Both the position numbers and the translations under genes were made by a program. A model generated the notes under the pieces. It worked only from the letters and a program-made list of their open reading frames with translations. It did not search any database and had not been told where the DNA came from. A stretch of 64,000 bases of DNA from Adiantum capillus-veneris (taxonomy: Eukaryota > Streptophyta > Polypodiopsida > Polypodiales > Pteridaceae), in NCBI GenBank assembly GCA_014529385.2, contig CM043949.1, forward strand, positions 111,269,977-111,333,976, read 5' to 3'. Shown here in pieces: positions 33,940-46,471 of the stretch. Within the stretch, counting starts at the first letter, position 1; each line of letters begins with the position of its first letter.

Positions 33940-36330
33940 TGAAGTGTTCAAAACATGTTGTCTAACAATGATGGAATCAACCATATGTTTAGCGAGGGCC
34001 TATATAAGAACAAACTCCATGCTTGGAATTTCAAAATGAACAATTTACTTGTGGATTAAGTTTTATTGGGAGTGCATTGATGGAGAGCATGAGACAACAC
34101 TAGCATTACCAAAGGAAGGTGTAAGTGCTCCATAGATAAAGGTATTTAAAAATTGAAACCAGGGAGCTCAAAAGGTCATGTTTTGAATATATGGGAGTGT
34201 CCATGACACTATGATTGGGCACACACAAGATGCTCACACCCCTAAGGAGGCTTGGGATACCTTACTATGCTCAATGTAGCCAACACAAAAGCAAGGAAGC
34301 TACATTTGAAGGTTGCACTAAATGCAGTTAGAAGAAGAAAAACTCGTTAATAAATATCTGCTAAAGATATAGAGCACATGTGCATCCCTTGCAAAATTTG
34401 GTATTGTGATTGATGATTATGATAATGTGGAAGTATGTCAATGAGGTTTAGATCCAAAAAAAAACATCTTAAGATTGGTATATCCATCTTCAAGAGATAA
34501 TTTCTATGTTTATAGATCTGGTGTCCTTAATAATTGTGAAAGACAAGGAACATGAAGAAGACTCCTCGACACCTGCAAAAAATGAATTGGTCCTCTCTAA
34601 AAATAGAGAAAGAGAAAGAGAACATGGTAGATGTCATGAAGGTGGTTGAAGAAGTCAAGGTAATTTCCAAAGTAGGGGATCCCAAGAGGTTAGGGTAATG
34701 TGCAACAAAACAATACAGGTCAACATAGGAATGTTGTATGGTGGGGTTGTGGGAGACATGATTAATTTCAATGTGACTATCCAACCAAGAGGCAACACAA
34801 TAATTATGCAACCACTAGCAAGAATGTAGATGAGCCTAAGAGACTATTTGTGTGATGTACATGTCAAATACTATGTCAATAAATGTGGAAACATTTGGTG
34901 GCAATGTCTCGTATGTGGATTTGGTTGCATCAAATCACATGATCAATCATGGTGACTGGTTCAAGGTATTGCAAAATATGTATAATCTTGGCTATGTAGA
35001 TACTAGCGGTGATACGACACATGGTATACATACAAGAATTGTACCATTGTCTATGATAAATGGTAAAGTAAAGTACCTGGCTAATGTATAGCATGTACCT
35101 AGTATTACAAGAAATTTTTCTCTGCTAGGAAGATGTTTGAGTAAGGTTTGCAAGTTAGGTTTAAGTGTAATGGTCTCTTTGTTGAAGAGCATAAGAAGAA
35201 TGGAAGGTTAGTGGTCCATAGAAAGAAAGTGGGCCAAAAGGTTTACTCTAGGTGTAGATGTACCCAAAGTGAATGTTGTCATGTTTGCACAAGATGCAAG
35301 ATTTGTTTTAGATATTGAGATCGGGCACAAATGCATTGGTCATGTTAATTTGCAAAGGCTAAAGAAAATGCAAACTAAAGATATGGTTACAGGTTTGCCA
35401 AAATTTAAATTTGTTGAAGTGCAAAACATTTGTGAAGCTTGTAAGTCTAGAAAAAGTAGGCACAAGCATCCTTTCCTCACAATAAGTATGTGAGAAAGCA
35501 TGTACTAGTACATATAGATATATGGGCCTTGGCAAAGATTGTGTCTATGGGTGGATGCAAGTCCTATGTGAGTTGCACTGATGACCATATGAGAAAGCTA
35601 TGGGTCTATTTCATGAAGAAAAAAATGCAAGGTGTTTGTGAAATTTCAAAATCTCAAGGCTATGGTCTAAAAACAAATTGGAAAACATGTAAATTTCTTG
35701 AGGTCACATGAAGGGGGAGAATACTTCTTCAATGAGTTCAATGCTTATGCAAAAAAGCATGAAATTTAGAGGAATTTTTCATGTGGATGTATTCCATAGC
35801 ACAACAATGTTTCCAAGTGGAAGAATAAGTATAGATAAAAAATTGCTAAAGCATTGAGGAATGAGAATAGCAGGCTTCATTGTTATTAGGTTGAGGCTAT
35901 TTCTACAAGTGTTTACACTATGAACAAGACACCTACTAGTGTATTGCATGATATTACATTATGAACATGACACCTATATGTGCAGTGCATGATATGACAC
36001 CAAAAGAGAAGTTTTGAGGTGATAAATGTTCAAATGTATTTCTTATGTGCATGTGGTAGATGACTTGAGAAGTAAGCTTGACCCAACAACATAAAAATGT
36101 GTGTTTATTGGATATTCTATCTAGTAGAAAGGGTATAAGTGTTACAATTCTATTATGGGTAAAGTTAAGATACAAAAAGATGCTATTTTTTTATGAAATC
36201 AGAAGTTGGTATGTTGAGGTGAAGGATGAACTAGCAGTTGATGTGAAGGATGATTTAGGAGCTAGTGTAAGGGAGAATGTGGATGTAGAAAATACAAGTG
36301 CACACTCACAAGTTTTGAGTGTTCCGCAAG
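33940..36330 (+). pseudogene. Ty1/copia gag-protease-integrase remnant
   Basis: Gag-like pieces occur first: KNKLHAWNFKMNNLLV near 34010, EAWDTLLCSM near 34235 and a knuckle relic WGCGRHD.FQCDYP near 34740 that has lost its first Cys. The protease relic YVDLVASNHMINHGDWF (about 34913) stands where VDSGASNHM is expected. Then come the pre-integrase domain (GHKCIGHVNLQRLKKMQTKD, CEACKSRKSRHKHPF), integrase VHIDIWA (first Asp), CTDDHMRKLWVYF (second Asp), the LRSHEGGEYF block and HNNVSKWKNK in place of QNGVAERKN. SKLDPTT and KCVFIGYS follow near 36070. RT and RNase H are not seen. A ~50-bp duplication with ATGAACA.GACACCTA lies near 35920-35990. Dead element, consistent with the LTR/PBS to its left. 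Confidence 0.85.
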
Positions 36331-37350
36331 TGCAAAATCCATGGAGTGGCAGGCTACATGGAGGAGTGAGACTTGCTAACTCATTAGGGAATGTTTTAGA
36401 TAATTTTCTAAAATCTCCCTTGGGAGCCACAATTGGTGTGGCATTAAAGTTCCATACTCAATCAAACTTGTATCTCTCAAGCATAAAGGTAAGCTAGTAG
36501 AGTGTGTCATTGACATTATGGAAGTTTGGCATGTCTTATTGGGGGAGAGCTTTACAAAGGGAGAATGCATGGATCTCTTGGAGAGTAGGGGTGTTCTTTT
36601 ATGATCTTTTCTATGTTCCACCAAGATCCATAAAGAACTGGAATAGTGTCTCCAAGTTTGTGCTGCCTAATTTTAGGAATGGACTCCACCAAGTTTGAAA
36701 GCAAGTGAAAGGAAAAGATACAAAATCTATTGTGAAATCCAAAAACTTCTAAAGGCTAACATTGCAAGAAAGTAGAAGTAGACTATCAATGTTTATGCAC
36801 ATCGTTGCATTTGTGTACTTTCGGCAAAGGTGGATTCCAAAGTGTTCAGAACAATGATGTCAATTAAATACCTTTAACCAAGTGAGGTAATGCCTATAGA
36901 ATGAAGTGATAGATTTTCTTGCAACTTTTGCCTTTGAAATAGATGGCAAGGTGTGTAGATAATGATTTTTTTTTCACGATTTTTTCTTGTGTATATGTCA
37001 TTCCTTTTGATAGTATGGCTTGCAAGTCCTAATAAGGATTGAAAAAACCATATTGTGCAAGAAATTTCTAGAATTGGGTGTACATCTACTTCCAAGCTAA
37101 AGCATACTCTTTAATTAGACCCCATTGTAAGTGCGTTGGTAGTGTGTACCCCATTAATTCCTACACCTGGCATTTTGTATACAATATTTTGATATCACTG
37201 GAAATTACTTGTTTGGTGAAAGTGAATCTTTTTTTTGGTTAAAGATTTTCTATAGTTGGAGGTGAAAGAGTGTGCCAATGTCATCAATTTAGTATTGTAA
37301 GGTTTTGCATACTAAAAAACCATAGTATTGTCATACCAACTTCATGAAAC
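36331..37350. other. Unassigned sequence after the copia remnant
   Basis: No RT motifs or LTR could be recognised; probably decayed element interior or host intergenic DNA. Confidence 0.4.
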
Positions 37351-37358
37351 TATAAATA
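37351..37358 (+). promoter_or_regulatory. TATA-box candidate
   Basis: AAACTATAAATAGCTCACC is a good plant TATA context. It lies 41 bp before the ATG of the 91-codon frame at 37399. No transcript evidence is available from sequence. Confidence 0.35.
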
Positions 37359-37398
37359 GCTCACCCAAATTCTCCACAGCCATCCATCCACATATAGA

Positions 37399-37674
37399 AT
37401 GAGCTATAGAGATAGAAATATGGCTAATGATGCATTTCTGCAAGGAGAAAAAAAGAGAAAATTTTATAAGAAAAAGACCATAATAGAGAAGAAGAAGGTA
37501 GAGAAGGAAGTAGAGGATATTGTAGTCAAACTCAAAGCAACTTTTTGTCATCTCAACCTTAAACAATTTATAACATGGTTGGAAAAATATATAGACCCTT
37601 CAAGTATAGGGCTTGAAGATGGAATGGAATATGATTTGAGGTTTGACATGATACTTTCAACACAACTAGATTAG
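37399..37674 (+). CDS. Hypothetical 91-residue basic protein
   Basis: The frame begins MSYRDRNMANDAFLQGEKKR and is rich in Lys/Glu in its first half (KKKTIIEKKKVEKEVEDIVV), which could form a short charged helix. The second half contains LKQFITWLEKYIDPSSIGLE. No family is recognised. A TATA-like box just upstream is the only support for expression. It may be a chance frame, an exon of a decayed gene, or part of an old mobile element; neighbours on both sides are repeats. Confidence 0.2.
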   Translation: MSYRDRNMANDAFLQGEKKRKFYKKKTIIEKKKVEKEVEDIVVKLKATFCHLNLKQFITWLEKYIDPSSIGLEDGMEYDLRFDMILSTQLD

Positions 37675-38075
37675 ATTGAATGTGTAGAGATAGACACAAG
37701 GGTTGCTATACTTTTTGGTGAAATTGAGAGTCTATATTGGGATTTACACTTTATATAGAGGCAAGGATAATATAATAGTGAAATCCTTTGGCTCAATTTA
37801 CTTGTACTTCCTTTATATTTTTGATTTATTATAAGAATGTTTGATTTTATAAGGGGTATATAGCTTTACAAAATGTTGGTTTTCAAAAGGGAATATTGTA
37901 TATTCTTTACAAATCATTTAGTGCTCTTTGCAAAGTTCCATCTCATATCTACTTTGAATTGTTTGCTAAACAGTGCCACCCTTAAGTAAAAATAGTGTTT
38001 CTAGGAGCCCAGTCACAGTTGTGTATACCTTTTCATGTAGAGATGACACCACCTAAAGAAAAATGCTTCCAAAAA

Positions 38076-38440
38076 GAAAATAGTTACCAAACGTGCTTGA
38101 GCAATTATGTAGGCATTGTATAATATTATAACAAGCCTTTTAAGATGATATTTGGATGATGATGTCCACCACAGTAGAGGTGAGGAGGGAGAAACAACAC
38201 TGCAAAAAGAAAATAGTTAGCAAACATGCTTGAGCAATTATGTAGGCATCCTATAGTATTATGACAAGCCTATTGAGATGATATTGGATGACAATGTCCA
38301 CCACTATAGAAGTGAGGAGGGAGAAAGAGCATTGCAAAAAAACCTATTGAGATGATATAATAACAAGCCTGCTGAGATGTTATTTGGATGACAATGGCCA
38401 CCACTGTAGAATTTAGGGAGAAAGAGCATTGAAAAATGTA
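38076..38440. repeat. ~133-bp tandem repeat, about 2.7 units
   Basis: GAAAATAGTTA(C/G)CAAAC starts units at 38076 and 38209. GAGCAATTATG recurs at 38099 and 38232. A shortened third unit with AAGCCTGCTGAGATG begins near 38340. Each unit contains GATGACAATG(T/G)CCACCACT-like sequence. Confidence 0.85.
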
Positions 38441-38898
38441 GGTGAAATGAGTGTGAAGGGATGGAAAGCTCCTCTAAGAGGAAATGAGAAAAAGTAAGTG
38501 AAAAAACATGCTCAAGGGCATCCTCCCCTTATATAAGTGTGCACAAATACCTAAGCATGATTTGATTTTGCACAAATATTGAGGCTAAAAATAGCAAATG
38601 TCCATTAATTTGGTTGTTTGTCCCAATTTTGGAGGCACATAGTTAGTCATTCTGCATGGATTTGATTGCTTGTCCCAATTTTGGAGGCACTTGATTGAGG
38701 GGCTATACAAATCCTAAAGATCCTTTCATGTCATTTTAAACTAACCCACCTAGTTTTCTCCCAAGTTTCAAGATAGGGTATCTATCTAGAATGATGCTAA
38801 TAGGACATCAATGTGCATCATATTTTTGTTAGCTTTAAGAAGGTGTTTTCTTTATGAATTTTTTGAAAGCGTGGATTGGTATCCATGGATACAAATTT

Positions 38899-39300
38899 CA
38901 TGTAGAGAAGACACCCTTATTCAATTTCATGAAATATTGTTTGCATCTTCATTGACTTCAAGGGTGACTTCTTTGACTTTAAGGGTGTCCTCCTTATGCA
39001 ATTCAAGTGTTTTGGGATGTCCACTCATGCATGTTGAATTCACATAAAGAGGAAACCCTTCAATTTATGAGAATTTTCTTGAATCTTCTAAAACTTAAGG
39101 GTGATTCCCTTGCGCAAAAATAAAGGAAGCGGATCCCCTTCCATTTAAGCTACATTCACATAAGAAGGACAACCTTCTTCAAGTTTATAAAACATATAGT
39201 TTATCATCTCTGAATTTAAGAGTGCCCTTCTTACACAATTTTAGTATTACTCGATGGCCCTCCGTTCATGCTAAAATCATGTAAAGGGAAAACCTTTCAC
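38899..39300. repeat. Degenerate ~120-140-bp tandem repeat
   Basis: Units start with CA(C/T)(A/G)TA.AG..GA.A.CCTT at 38899, 39041, 39157 and 39278. Each is followed by a TTCAA..TTATGA tract and AAGGGTG-like sequence. Strongly diverged. Confidence 0.65.
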
Positions 39301-39310
39301 AAAATAATCT

Positions 39311-40079
39311 ATGTTGTGAGTTAACAATGCAAGATACTTTTATGAATATTTGAGCAATTGTTGTTTGATTGTACGTTAAAGATAGCTCTTGAAAAATAAT
39401 AATTTTATAAGAATTTATTTATTTATTTATTTCAACTCCCTACTTTCCTTGAGAGAAAATACCTAATTATTTTGATTATATTTTTTGTGGTTTATAGAAA
39501 TAAGAATTTACAAGAGAGCTACTTTTAGCCAAAAAATGTCTTGTGTTCACATAACATCAATGTTAACAAAGAGCACGTCCAATAAATTGGCATTACTCTT
39601 AGTAGATAAATGGAGAATGGTTCATAACCCTTGTGAGTGGAATGGAAATTAGGGTGGTAATCTTGTGATTGACGACATTGCATTGAAGAGTTCCATCAAA
39701 TACAACAAAGATTGAAAAAATTCTAGATGGACAAAGAAGGTGCAAGGGAAATTAAAGAGAAAAAACAAAGCTTTTTAATGGACCTTTGAAAATGACAACC
39801 TTTTTGAACATGATGAAAAACCTAAGGTAAGATGAAAATTTTGCAAGCACAATGTCTAGGCCAATGAAGCTTTGAGCCTAACTTTGACTGATAGAGCAAC
39901 ACTAGATCCCCCTTTTTGAATTCTCTTACTTTGATTTTACTATCATTCAAGTGCTTTATCTTCTATTGAACCACCTCTTGTTCCAACATAGTTCTCTGTA
40001 TGATTCATAGTATCTCACCAATTCATCCAATCTTTGCTTTGAGTTTCATTTGAAATCCTACCATGCTCAATAGGTACTC
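39311..40079. other. Unassigned AT-rich sequence
   Basis: Contains a (TTTA)n patch at about 39414-39432. Nothing else is recognisable. Confidence 0.4.
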
Positions 40080-42640
40080 GAAGACTAGGAATTGAAAACT
40101 CTATAGCCATCACTACTTCTGTGTCATAAACCATATTGAAAGGTGTCATCCCAATGATAACCTTGTGAACGGTTTGATACACCCATAATGCAGTTTGATG
40201 TTTCTCATCCCAACTATGAGGCCCTTTCTGACATTTTTTGTCAATATGGTTTTGATTGTCTTGTTGCTGCTTTCAGCTTGCCCATTCCATGTGGCATAGT
40301 ATGGTGTTGATTTTTGATACTTGATTGAGAAAATGTCAGCCAATGTTTGGATTGTCTCATTGATGAAATGGGATTACTTATTTGACACAATTTCAATCGG
40401 ACATTGTAATCTTTGAATTACACGCTCATATAAAAATCATGTAGTAGACTTAGCAGTGTTGTCAGGTAATACCTTAGCCTCTACCCATTTGCTAACATAG
40501 TAGATTTCCATCACAATGTACCTTTTCTTTCTAGAGGTTATCTTCTTGAATGAACCCATGAATTCTAGTCCCCATTTCATAAACACTCCCAATTGTTGAT
40601 GGGTGTTACAGGGGTCATATATGTTGGTGGTATCCTTCCCATCCTCTGACAAATACCACAAGCTATGCAGAAAGCCCTAGCATCATCCATCATATTCTAC
40701 CACCATAGTCCCACTTGCAAAATTTCTTACAAGCAATGCCAATGGAAAAAAGTCCTCCAGAGTTCCCATTGTGATGGTGTGTGCCTATGCAAGGAAGAAT
40801 GCAAGTGATTACAGAGTAGATTTCCATCACAATGTACCTTTTCTTTCTAGAGGTTATCTTCTTGAATGAACCCATGAATTCTAGTCCCCATTTCATAAAC
40901 ACTCCCAATTGTTGAATGGGTGTTACAGGGGTCATATATGTTGGTGGTATCCTTCCCATCCTCTGACAAATACCACAAGCTATGCAGAAAGCCCTAACAT
41001 CATATTCTACCACCATAGTCCCACTTGCAAAATTTCTTACAAGCAATGCCAATGGAAAAAAGTCCTCCAGAGTTCCCATTGTGAGCCTCTGTAATCACTT
41101 GCATTCTTCCTTGCATAGGCACACACCATCAAAGAACCCCATTAATTCCCAATGTATACAAAGATCCTCTTATGATGGTGAACTTCAAACTCTTCAAAAT
41201 GAGTGGCTGCTTATTTTTCTAGGACCATTTTTCTAGGAATCCCCCATACTGAAGGAAATCATACACACATCTTGCAATTTTTTATCTAATCCTTCCATTT
41301 TCAAACTCTAAAACAATTCAACGTCTGGATCCTCCCGCATTAATATCTCTGAAAATCCTTCTATACTCCTTGATAAGAAATGGCACCACAGTGAGTCTTG
41401 CCTAGATTATGGAAGATTCTAAACTCAAGCTCCATCAAGAACATCATCCATGTGATCAATCTCCCTTGGATAATGACTTTGTCGAAAAAAACAAAAGACT
41501 ATAATGAACTACATAAAAGTGAAATATCTTGCACAATAGATCATGTATGCACTTCGTTTCACTAAAGACCATTCCCATTCTCCCCCTCTCTGTTGTGAAA
41601 TAACCTTGTTTAGCTATACTAAACTAGTGACTAACAAAGTAGACTAGGTTGTCTATCTTCCCATTAGGCTCGGCCAATATATATCACTCACATTGCTGCT
41701 CTAGATGCATCCACATGCACATGGATAATATCCTAGTCCGATTGATGAAAGATTGGCTTCCTATTGATCTCCTCCTTTAGACACTAAAAAATTGCTTCAC
41801 ATTATGGGGTTCAAATAGATTTCTTTCCCTTTTGAGTTAATTCATAGAGAGGAAGTGCCTTTTGCTGCAAACATGTGAATGAATCTTCTATATAAATTGA
41901 CATACCCCAAGACTGAGCTCAGTTTAGATACAGTTGTTGGTGCTCTTGCCTATTGAACACATTTAATCTTACCTCTTCCATCTCAATACAATTTCTAAAG
42001 ACAATGTGTCCTAGAAGTTAGCCTGAAGTTGGCATACCATAAGCACTGACTTAAATGGGTTCAAATAGATTCTCTTCTCTTTGCATCTTTTAAAAAACAT
42101 TTCCAAAAATAATAGATGCATTGCTTCCGTTGAGAATATTGTGAAGTCATCCATAAATATAGCTAGAAATTATGCAAGAACTCATTGAAGATATCCACAA
42201 TGCATCTTTGAAAGGTTTTTGGAGCATTATATAACCCAAATGGAATTACTAGATACATAAATGCTCTCCATTCAGTGATGAAAATCTTTTCTTTTATAAT
42301 CTTCTGGTGCAATTTTTAGTTGATCATTGTGACCATCCATGAAATTGCTCATTTTGTGTTTAGCAATCTCATCTAGCAACATATCTATGAATGAAAGTGG
42401 GTATGGATCTTTAATGGTTTGAGCATTAAGCTTCCTATAATCCACACACACCCTCAACTTTCCATTCTTCTTCAGTACCACTACAATTTATAACAACCAT
42501 TATTTCTTGCCACTTTAGTAATGAGCCTAGCTCTAGAAGATTGTTGATCTCCTCGTTTACCTTCTTGGAATAATTGGGATTCATTCTATACCTTTGCAGT
42601 CTCACTAGTCTGGTATCTAGTTTCATCGATATCTGATGTT
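40080..42640 (-). pseudogene. Decayed Ty3/gypsy pol of a second lineage
   Basis: On the minus strand the remnant starts with NEEINNLLELG and VLKKNGKLRVCVDYRKLNAQ, then DPYPLSFIDMLLDE (RT, 42272-42626). It continues with TTFITEWRAFMYLVIPFGL and an FMDDF motif near 42150. After a poorly readable RNase H stretch comes integrase: CGICQRMGRIPPTYM, WGLEFMGSFKKI and YVSKWVEAKVLP (40437-41079), then the Glu-helix region SIKYQKSTPYYATWNGQAES (40146-40343). The DPYPL..ID and WG.(E/D)FMG style suggests an Athila/Tat-like gypsy lineage rather than the family of elements 1-3. A local rearrangement interrupts integrase. Not functional. Confidence 0.8.
40501..41128. repeat. Direct duplication separated by an inverted 42-nt insert
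   Basis: Block A (40501-40774) and block A' (40817-41084) are direct copies differing by one inserted base and a 7-bp indel. Between them, 40775-40816 is the exact reverse complement of 41087-41128, the sequence that normally follows A'. The order is A, inverted j, A', j. Confidence 0.95.
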
Positions 42641-44430
42641 AGCAAACTTCTAGATCAATACACTTCAGATCATTGTGCTCCCATGCAAATACATCTTTGT
42701 ACTTCTAAAACAATTCTAGATTTCTCTTTAATCTTTGGCCTCATATATTTGTTGATCTTAACCACTTTGGGATTTTAATTTGTGTCAAGATTCCACTCTT
42801 CAATCTCTTAGTTTTTTAGAAGGATCAAATTTGGACCACCTCCTTTTCTTTTGGCTAATGACTCTACTTCTTTTTCAGTTCAAATACTAACTACATACTC
42901 ATTGAACGGATCTCCTGGCTGTGCAAGTCCATGTTCCATTTCCACCCTTTTTGCAGCCTAGTTTGGATTCTATGTAAGATTTTGATTAAGGCAAAAAAAG
43001 ATTAGCTGCATTCATGGTAGTGAGAATTTTATAATAATTAGGAGAAAAAAATTTAGAGAGAGAGAACTCAAATGAATATAGGCTTTCTTGATTGATTAGG
43101 ATGAAAAGGGCTAAAATACAAGCTAAGCAATATGGCCTTATATAGGCTCATAGTGGAAAGGTGGCATTTAAAGCTAGAAAGTGATTTCCATCACATGTGG
43201 GAGAAGGGTCAAATTTGTCCCTTTAGGTCTTGTGAAGTTTCCCTTAAATTTTTGTGGCAATCCAAGTCCATTTAGTCAATAAAATGGCATGATGACCTAG
43301 AGCGGTGAGAAAGGACATAGGCAAATTTTTCAACCATTAAGTGATGGTTTTCTTGTTGAGTTGATGCTTATGAGGTTTTCTTCTTGAGGATTGACAACCT
43401 CAAAGAGTGGCCGTGCCACATACAAGTCACTTCCTAGATTATTGACATTATGTTAGTGCCAGATAGCTATGCTATAGATGTTTGTCGCAGTGACCCACTG
43501 ACATTCATCTTTGCAAATCCCTTTGTTTTATTGGCATCCATTGCAATTCAAAAAGGATACTTTCAATTGTAAATCCATCTCATCGGTCACATGTTTCTAT
43601 TTTCTTGAGGGACTTGCCTCCTTCTTAGGAATAATTTCTTCATAAGACATGTCCTTGTTTTTGTATTATTCCATCTATGAATATTTCCTTCAAGATCAAC
43701 TTTGCAACACCCTTCCATATGTAAAATGATGTGAAAATATAGAATAAATAAATCCCTACTATTGAATCCATGTGATATGCATTTTTTAATGTATTCACCC
43801 ATTCAAGAAAATTCTCCTCTTTTAAGAGGAAATCCATTCACCGAGCAGAACAATCCGAGTGCAGAATATTTTTGAGAAAAAGTAAAGAGAACTATAACAC
43901 AATTTTTTTTTTGTATTAAGCCCTACCATAATGTCAAGTGCAGGCAGTCCAACAAAATGGTCAATCAATAGAAGGTGATCATTGCAACAATACAAATTCC
44001 TAATTGATTAAGTAACATAAGCTATCGAAACAATCTAAGTATAAAGTCAGCAAAATATAATAGAATAGAGGTCAATTTTATTTAGGTAAGTTCAATTTTG
44101 ACGTGCAGATACTTTCTCTCTTCAAAATGAACATATATAGCAATTTTGTTGTCCTGTGTAGAGCCATCACACTATTCTCTCAGTGGAATCAAAATTTAGG
44201 AATCTCAAATCCAAATACATTAATATTACATTATCTTTATTTGGTTTGCTACGTCTATCATACTGTGTGATTGTACACGTGTATCAAATGCAGATAAGCT
44301 TTCAAAGATCTAATGTGGAGTGTGAGAACTTCATGTTCGCACTTCAGATAGATATGAAAATTGTCAAAGATTGCAATTAATCCCATTTCTAATGAAATTA
44401 AATTGCAAGATTTGATCAATATTAACGATT
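42641..44430. other. Unassigned sequence, possible 5' part of the gypsy remnant
   Basis: The minus strand carries GAGCCTATATAAGGCCATA (TATA at 43137-43144) followed by a pyrimidine-rich leader-like stretch. This could be the LTR promoter of the remnant at 40080-42640. Frames at 43587-43837 show no domain. Confidence 0.3.
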
Positions 44431-44435
44431 ATCGT

Positions 44436-44582
44436 AATGTGTGAAAGCCTTAAGCTTGCACTTTAGATAAATCGATATAGTGCAATGGATTATAAAATCG
44501 ATTATTGTAATGTGTGAAAGACAAAAGCTTGCATTTTAGATGAATCAATATAGTGCAATATTATTGAAATGTTTTGTTTGAA
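44436..44582. repeat. ~73-bp tandem duplication
   Basis: AATGTGTGAAAG starts copies at 44436 and 44509. Each contains (A/G)CTTGCA(C/T)TTTAGAT.AATC.ATATAGTGCAAT. A more diverged third copy may begin near 44313. Confidence 0.8.
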
Positions 44583-45692
44583 GTGATGAAGTTATTTAGT
44601 GCATCAAAATATAATTTGATTGACATGAGTTTATTGAAGAATGCAAAGACTATTATTGTCTATTGTTAATTGATAATGTAGCACGATACTAATTGATAAT
44701 GTGGACAGATTTTGATCACTATATTGATCGATAGAGAATTGATTGTGCATTTTGTTGCTTTAAATTAATTTTGACTTCAAAATTAACAAGTGGATTTTGT
44801 TGATCTGGCAGCTTAAATTTATTTGTTAGCATGGTGAAAGGACATGAGTGGAATTACGTTCACAAGCTACGTTGTCGTGATGTGACACGTACATAGTGGG
44901 AACGCATGCTACAAGATCTATCTTGTAACTTTTTAGATACATAATTATCTTTCCTATAATGTACATATGCATATTTAAGTATAATAATAAGCCTTCTATC
45001 TCATCCTATTATTTTTCTCAAGGGTAACCTATCCTTACTTTACCATCAGAAAATACTATGGGAAAAGCTCAATAGCTCCGCCTCTTTAACTTGGGGCAAA
45101 AAGCATTGATTCTTTATTTCTACTATCTCATTATCATCTCACACCCTAGCTAGATCCTATATCTAGGGTAAACTCCAATATATATATATTCTATGTATTT
45201 TTTATACTTTTCTTATATTTCTTTTTAAATAGCTACTAGGAGGGAATCAAATCCTAGTGGGACACTAGGTGGCATGATTTCAAAGATACACTTACTTTAA
45301 TGCATTATTGCAAGCATGATTACAAAACTTTGTCAAGAAGCAATGTCATGATTTCATATGGCATGAGGTGTCCTTTGGAATTAAATGAAAGTCTAGGCTA
45401 AGTGGACCACGGGAAGACTTTTGCTGCCAGAAATGGACCCTATTTTGATGAATTTTTTACACAAGCTTCCAATCCGAATTGGAAAATGATTTTAATGAAA
45501 ATCGTAGCTAATGAGCTGAAGTTTCTGCCCATATTTTTACTTTTTTATTTGGAGCCACGGTTGAGGAGGTATGATCAAAATACTGGACCCCAGTCTGCCC
45601 ACATCATGCAGGGACAACTCATTTCCAACTTCCAATTCCTATTCACATTGGCTCCTCTCTTCTTGTGTAAACCCTTGGGGGTTCCCTTCACC

Positions 45693-45700
45693 TATAAAAG
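45693..45700 (+). promoter_or_regulatory. TATA box of a probable LTR-type promoter
   Basis: CACCTATAAAAGGGGACCTC is a strong TATA context. A long leader without a clear gene follows, reaching the small ORF pair at 46253. The upstream stretch 45240-45690 has no homology I can name. It could be an LTR or a caulimovirus-like or host promoter; no paired repeat was found. Confidence 0.4.
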
Positions 45701-46252
45701 GGGACCTCTTCTTCCTTGAAGGGAACTCAAGTATTCAAGCCATTGATGAGAGGAATTCTTGAGGGAGTGAGTAGTAATGCCTAATTGTACTTAGCCCCAT
45801 TAACATAAGCCCAAGCCTACACTTTCTCCTAGAGGAAGACTAGCCATTCTTGTACGCTATCCTTGGAAGATCAACTCTAATCAAAGAAGGTGTTGTACTT
45901 GGCGTATCAATCAAAGTGGAGTGCTCCCCTCTTCTTCTCTCTCCATCAATAATGGTGCCGAAGGGTTTGTCAAGTAAGATGTGTTCTACATTGATGTTTT
46001 CTTGATTTCTTGTTGTTTTCATTTTCATCTTTAATCCAAAATATATATATATGTATCTAATCTCATCTCCTTAACCAAACCTATCTCTCTCACTCTTAGT
46101 AATTCATCCTCTCTACAAATTTTAGTTTCTCCTTGCTACAGGTACATCTCTCCCCGCAGTATCCTTATTGCCTACGGGTAAGAATAGGGCTTGGGAGGGA
46201 AACTTCTCATCTCTTCACTTCTCTCATATCTACATTTCTCATACTATCCTAG

Positions 46253-46471
46253 ATGAATAACCCACATGATGATCATTTCTATCGCTTTCACTGTGTACGA
46301 TCTATTAGAATTAACGTATGGATTAGCCGAAAAATACACTTTCAACAACGTATAGTGTTTCTCTTTGGCCCAGAAAGGCTTAATGAAATACTTCTATCAC
46401 CGGATCCCATCATACTACCTCTCATATACTATAACTTTTCTTTTGACGTAAGCGTAGTCATCTTGCTATGA
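46253..46471 (+). CDS. Small ORF A (72 residues), similar to ORF B
   Basis: MNNPHDDHFYRF... ends in a hydrophobic stretch (FSFDVSVVILL). It aligns with ORF B over its whole length. Shared positions include FQ, LFG, RLN, P.ILP.I.Y and DV. Its TGA overlaps the ATG of ORF B (ATGA). No family is recognised. Possibly tandem copies of a coding exon or part of an old element behind the TATA box at 45693. Confidence 0.3.
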   Translation: MNNPHDDHFYRFHCVRSIRINVWISRKIHFQQRIVFLFGPERLNEILLSPDPIILPLIYYNFSFDVSVVILL

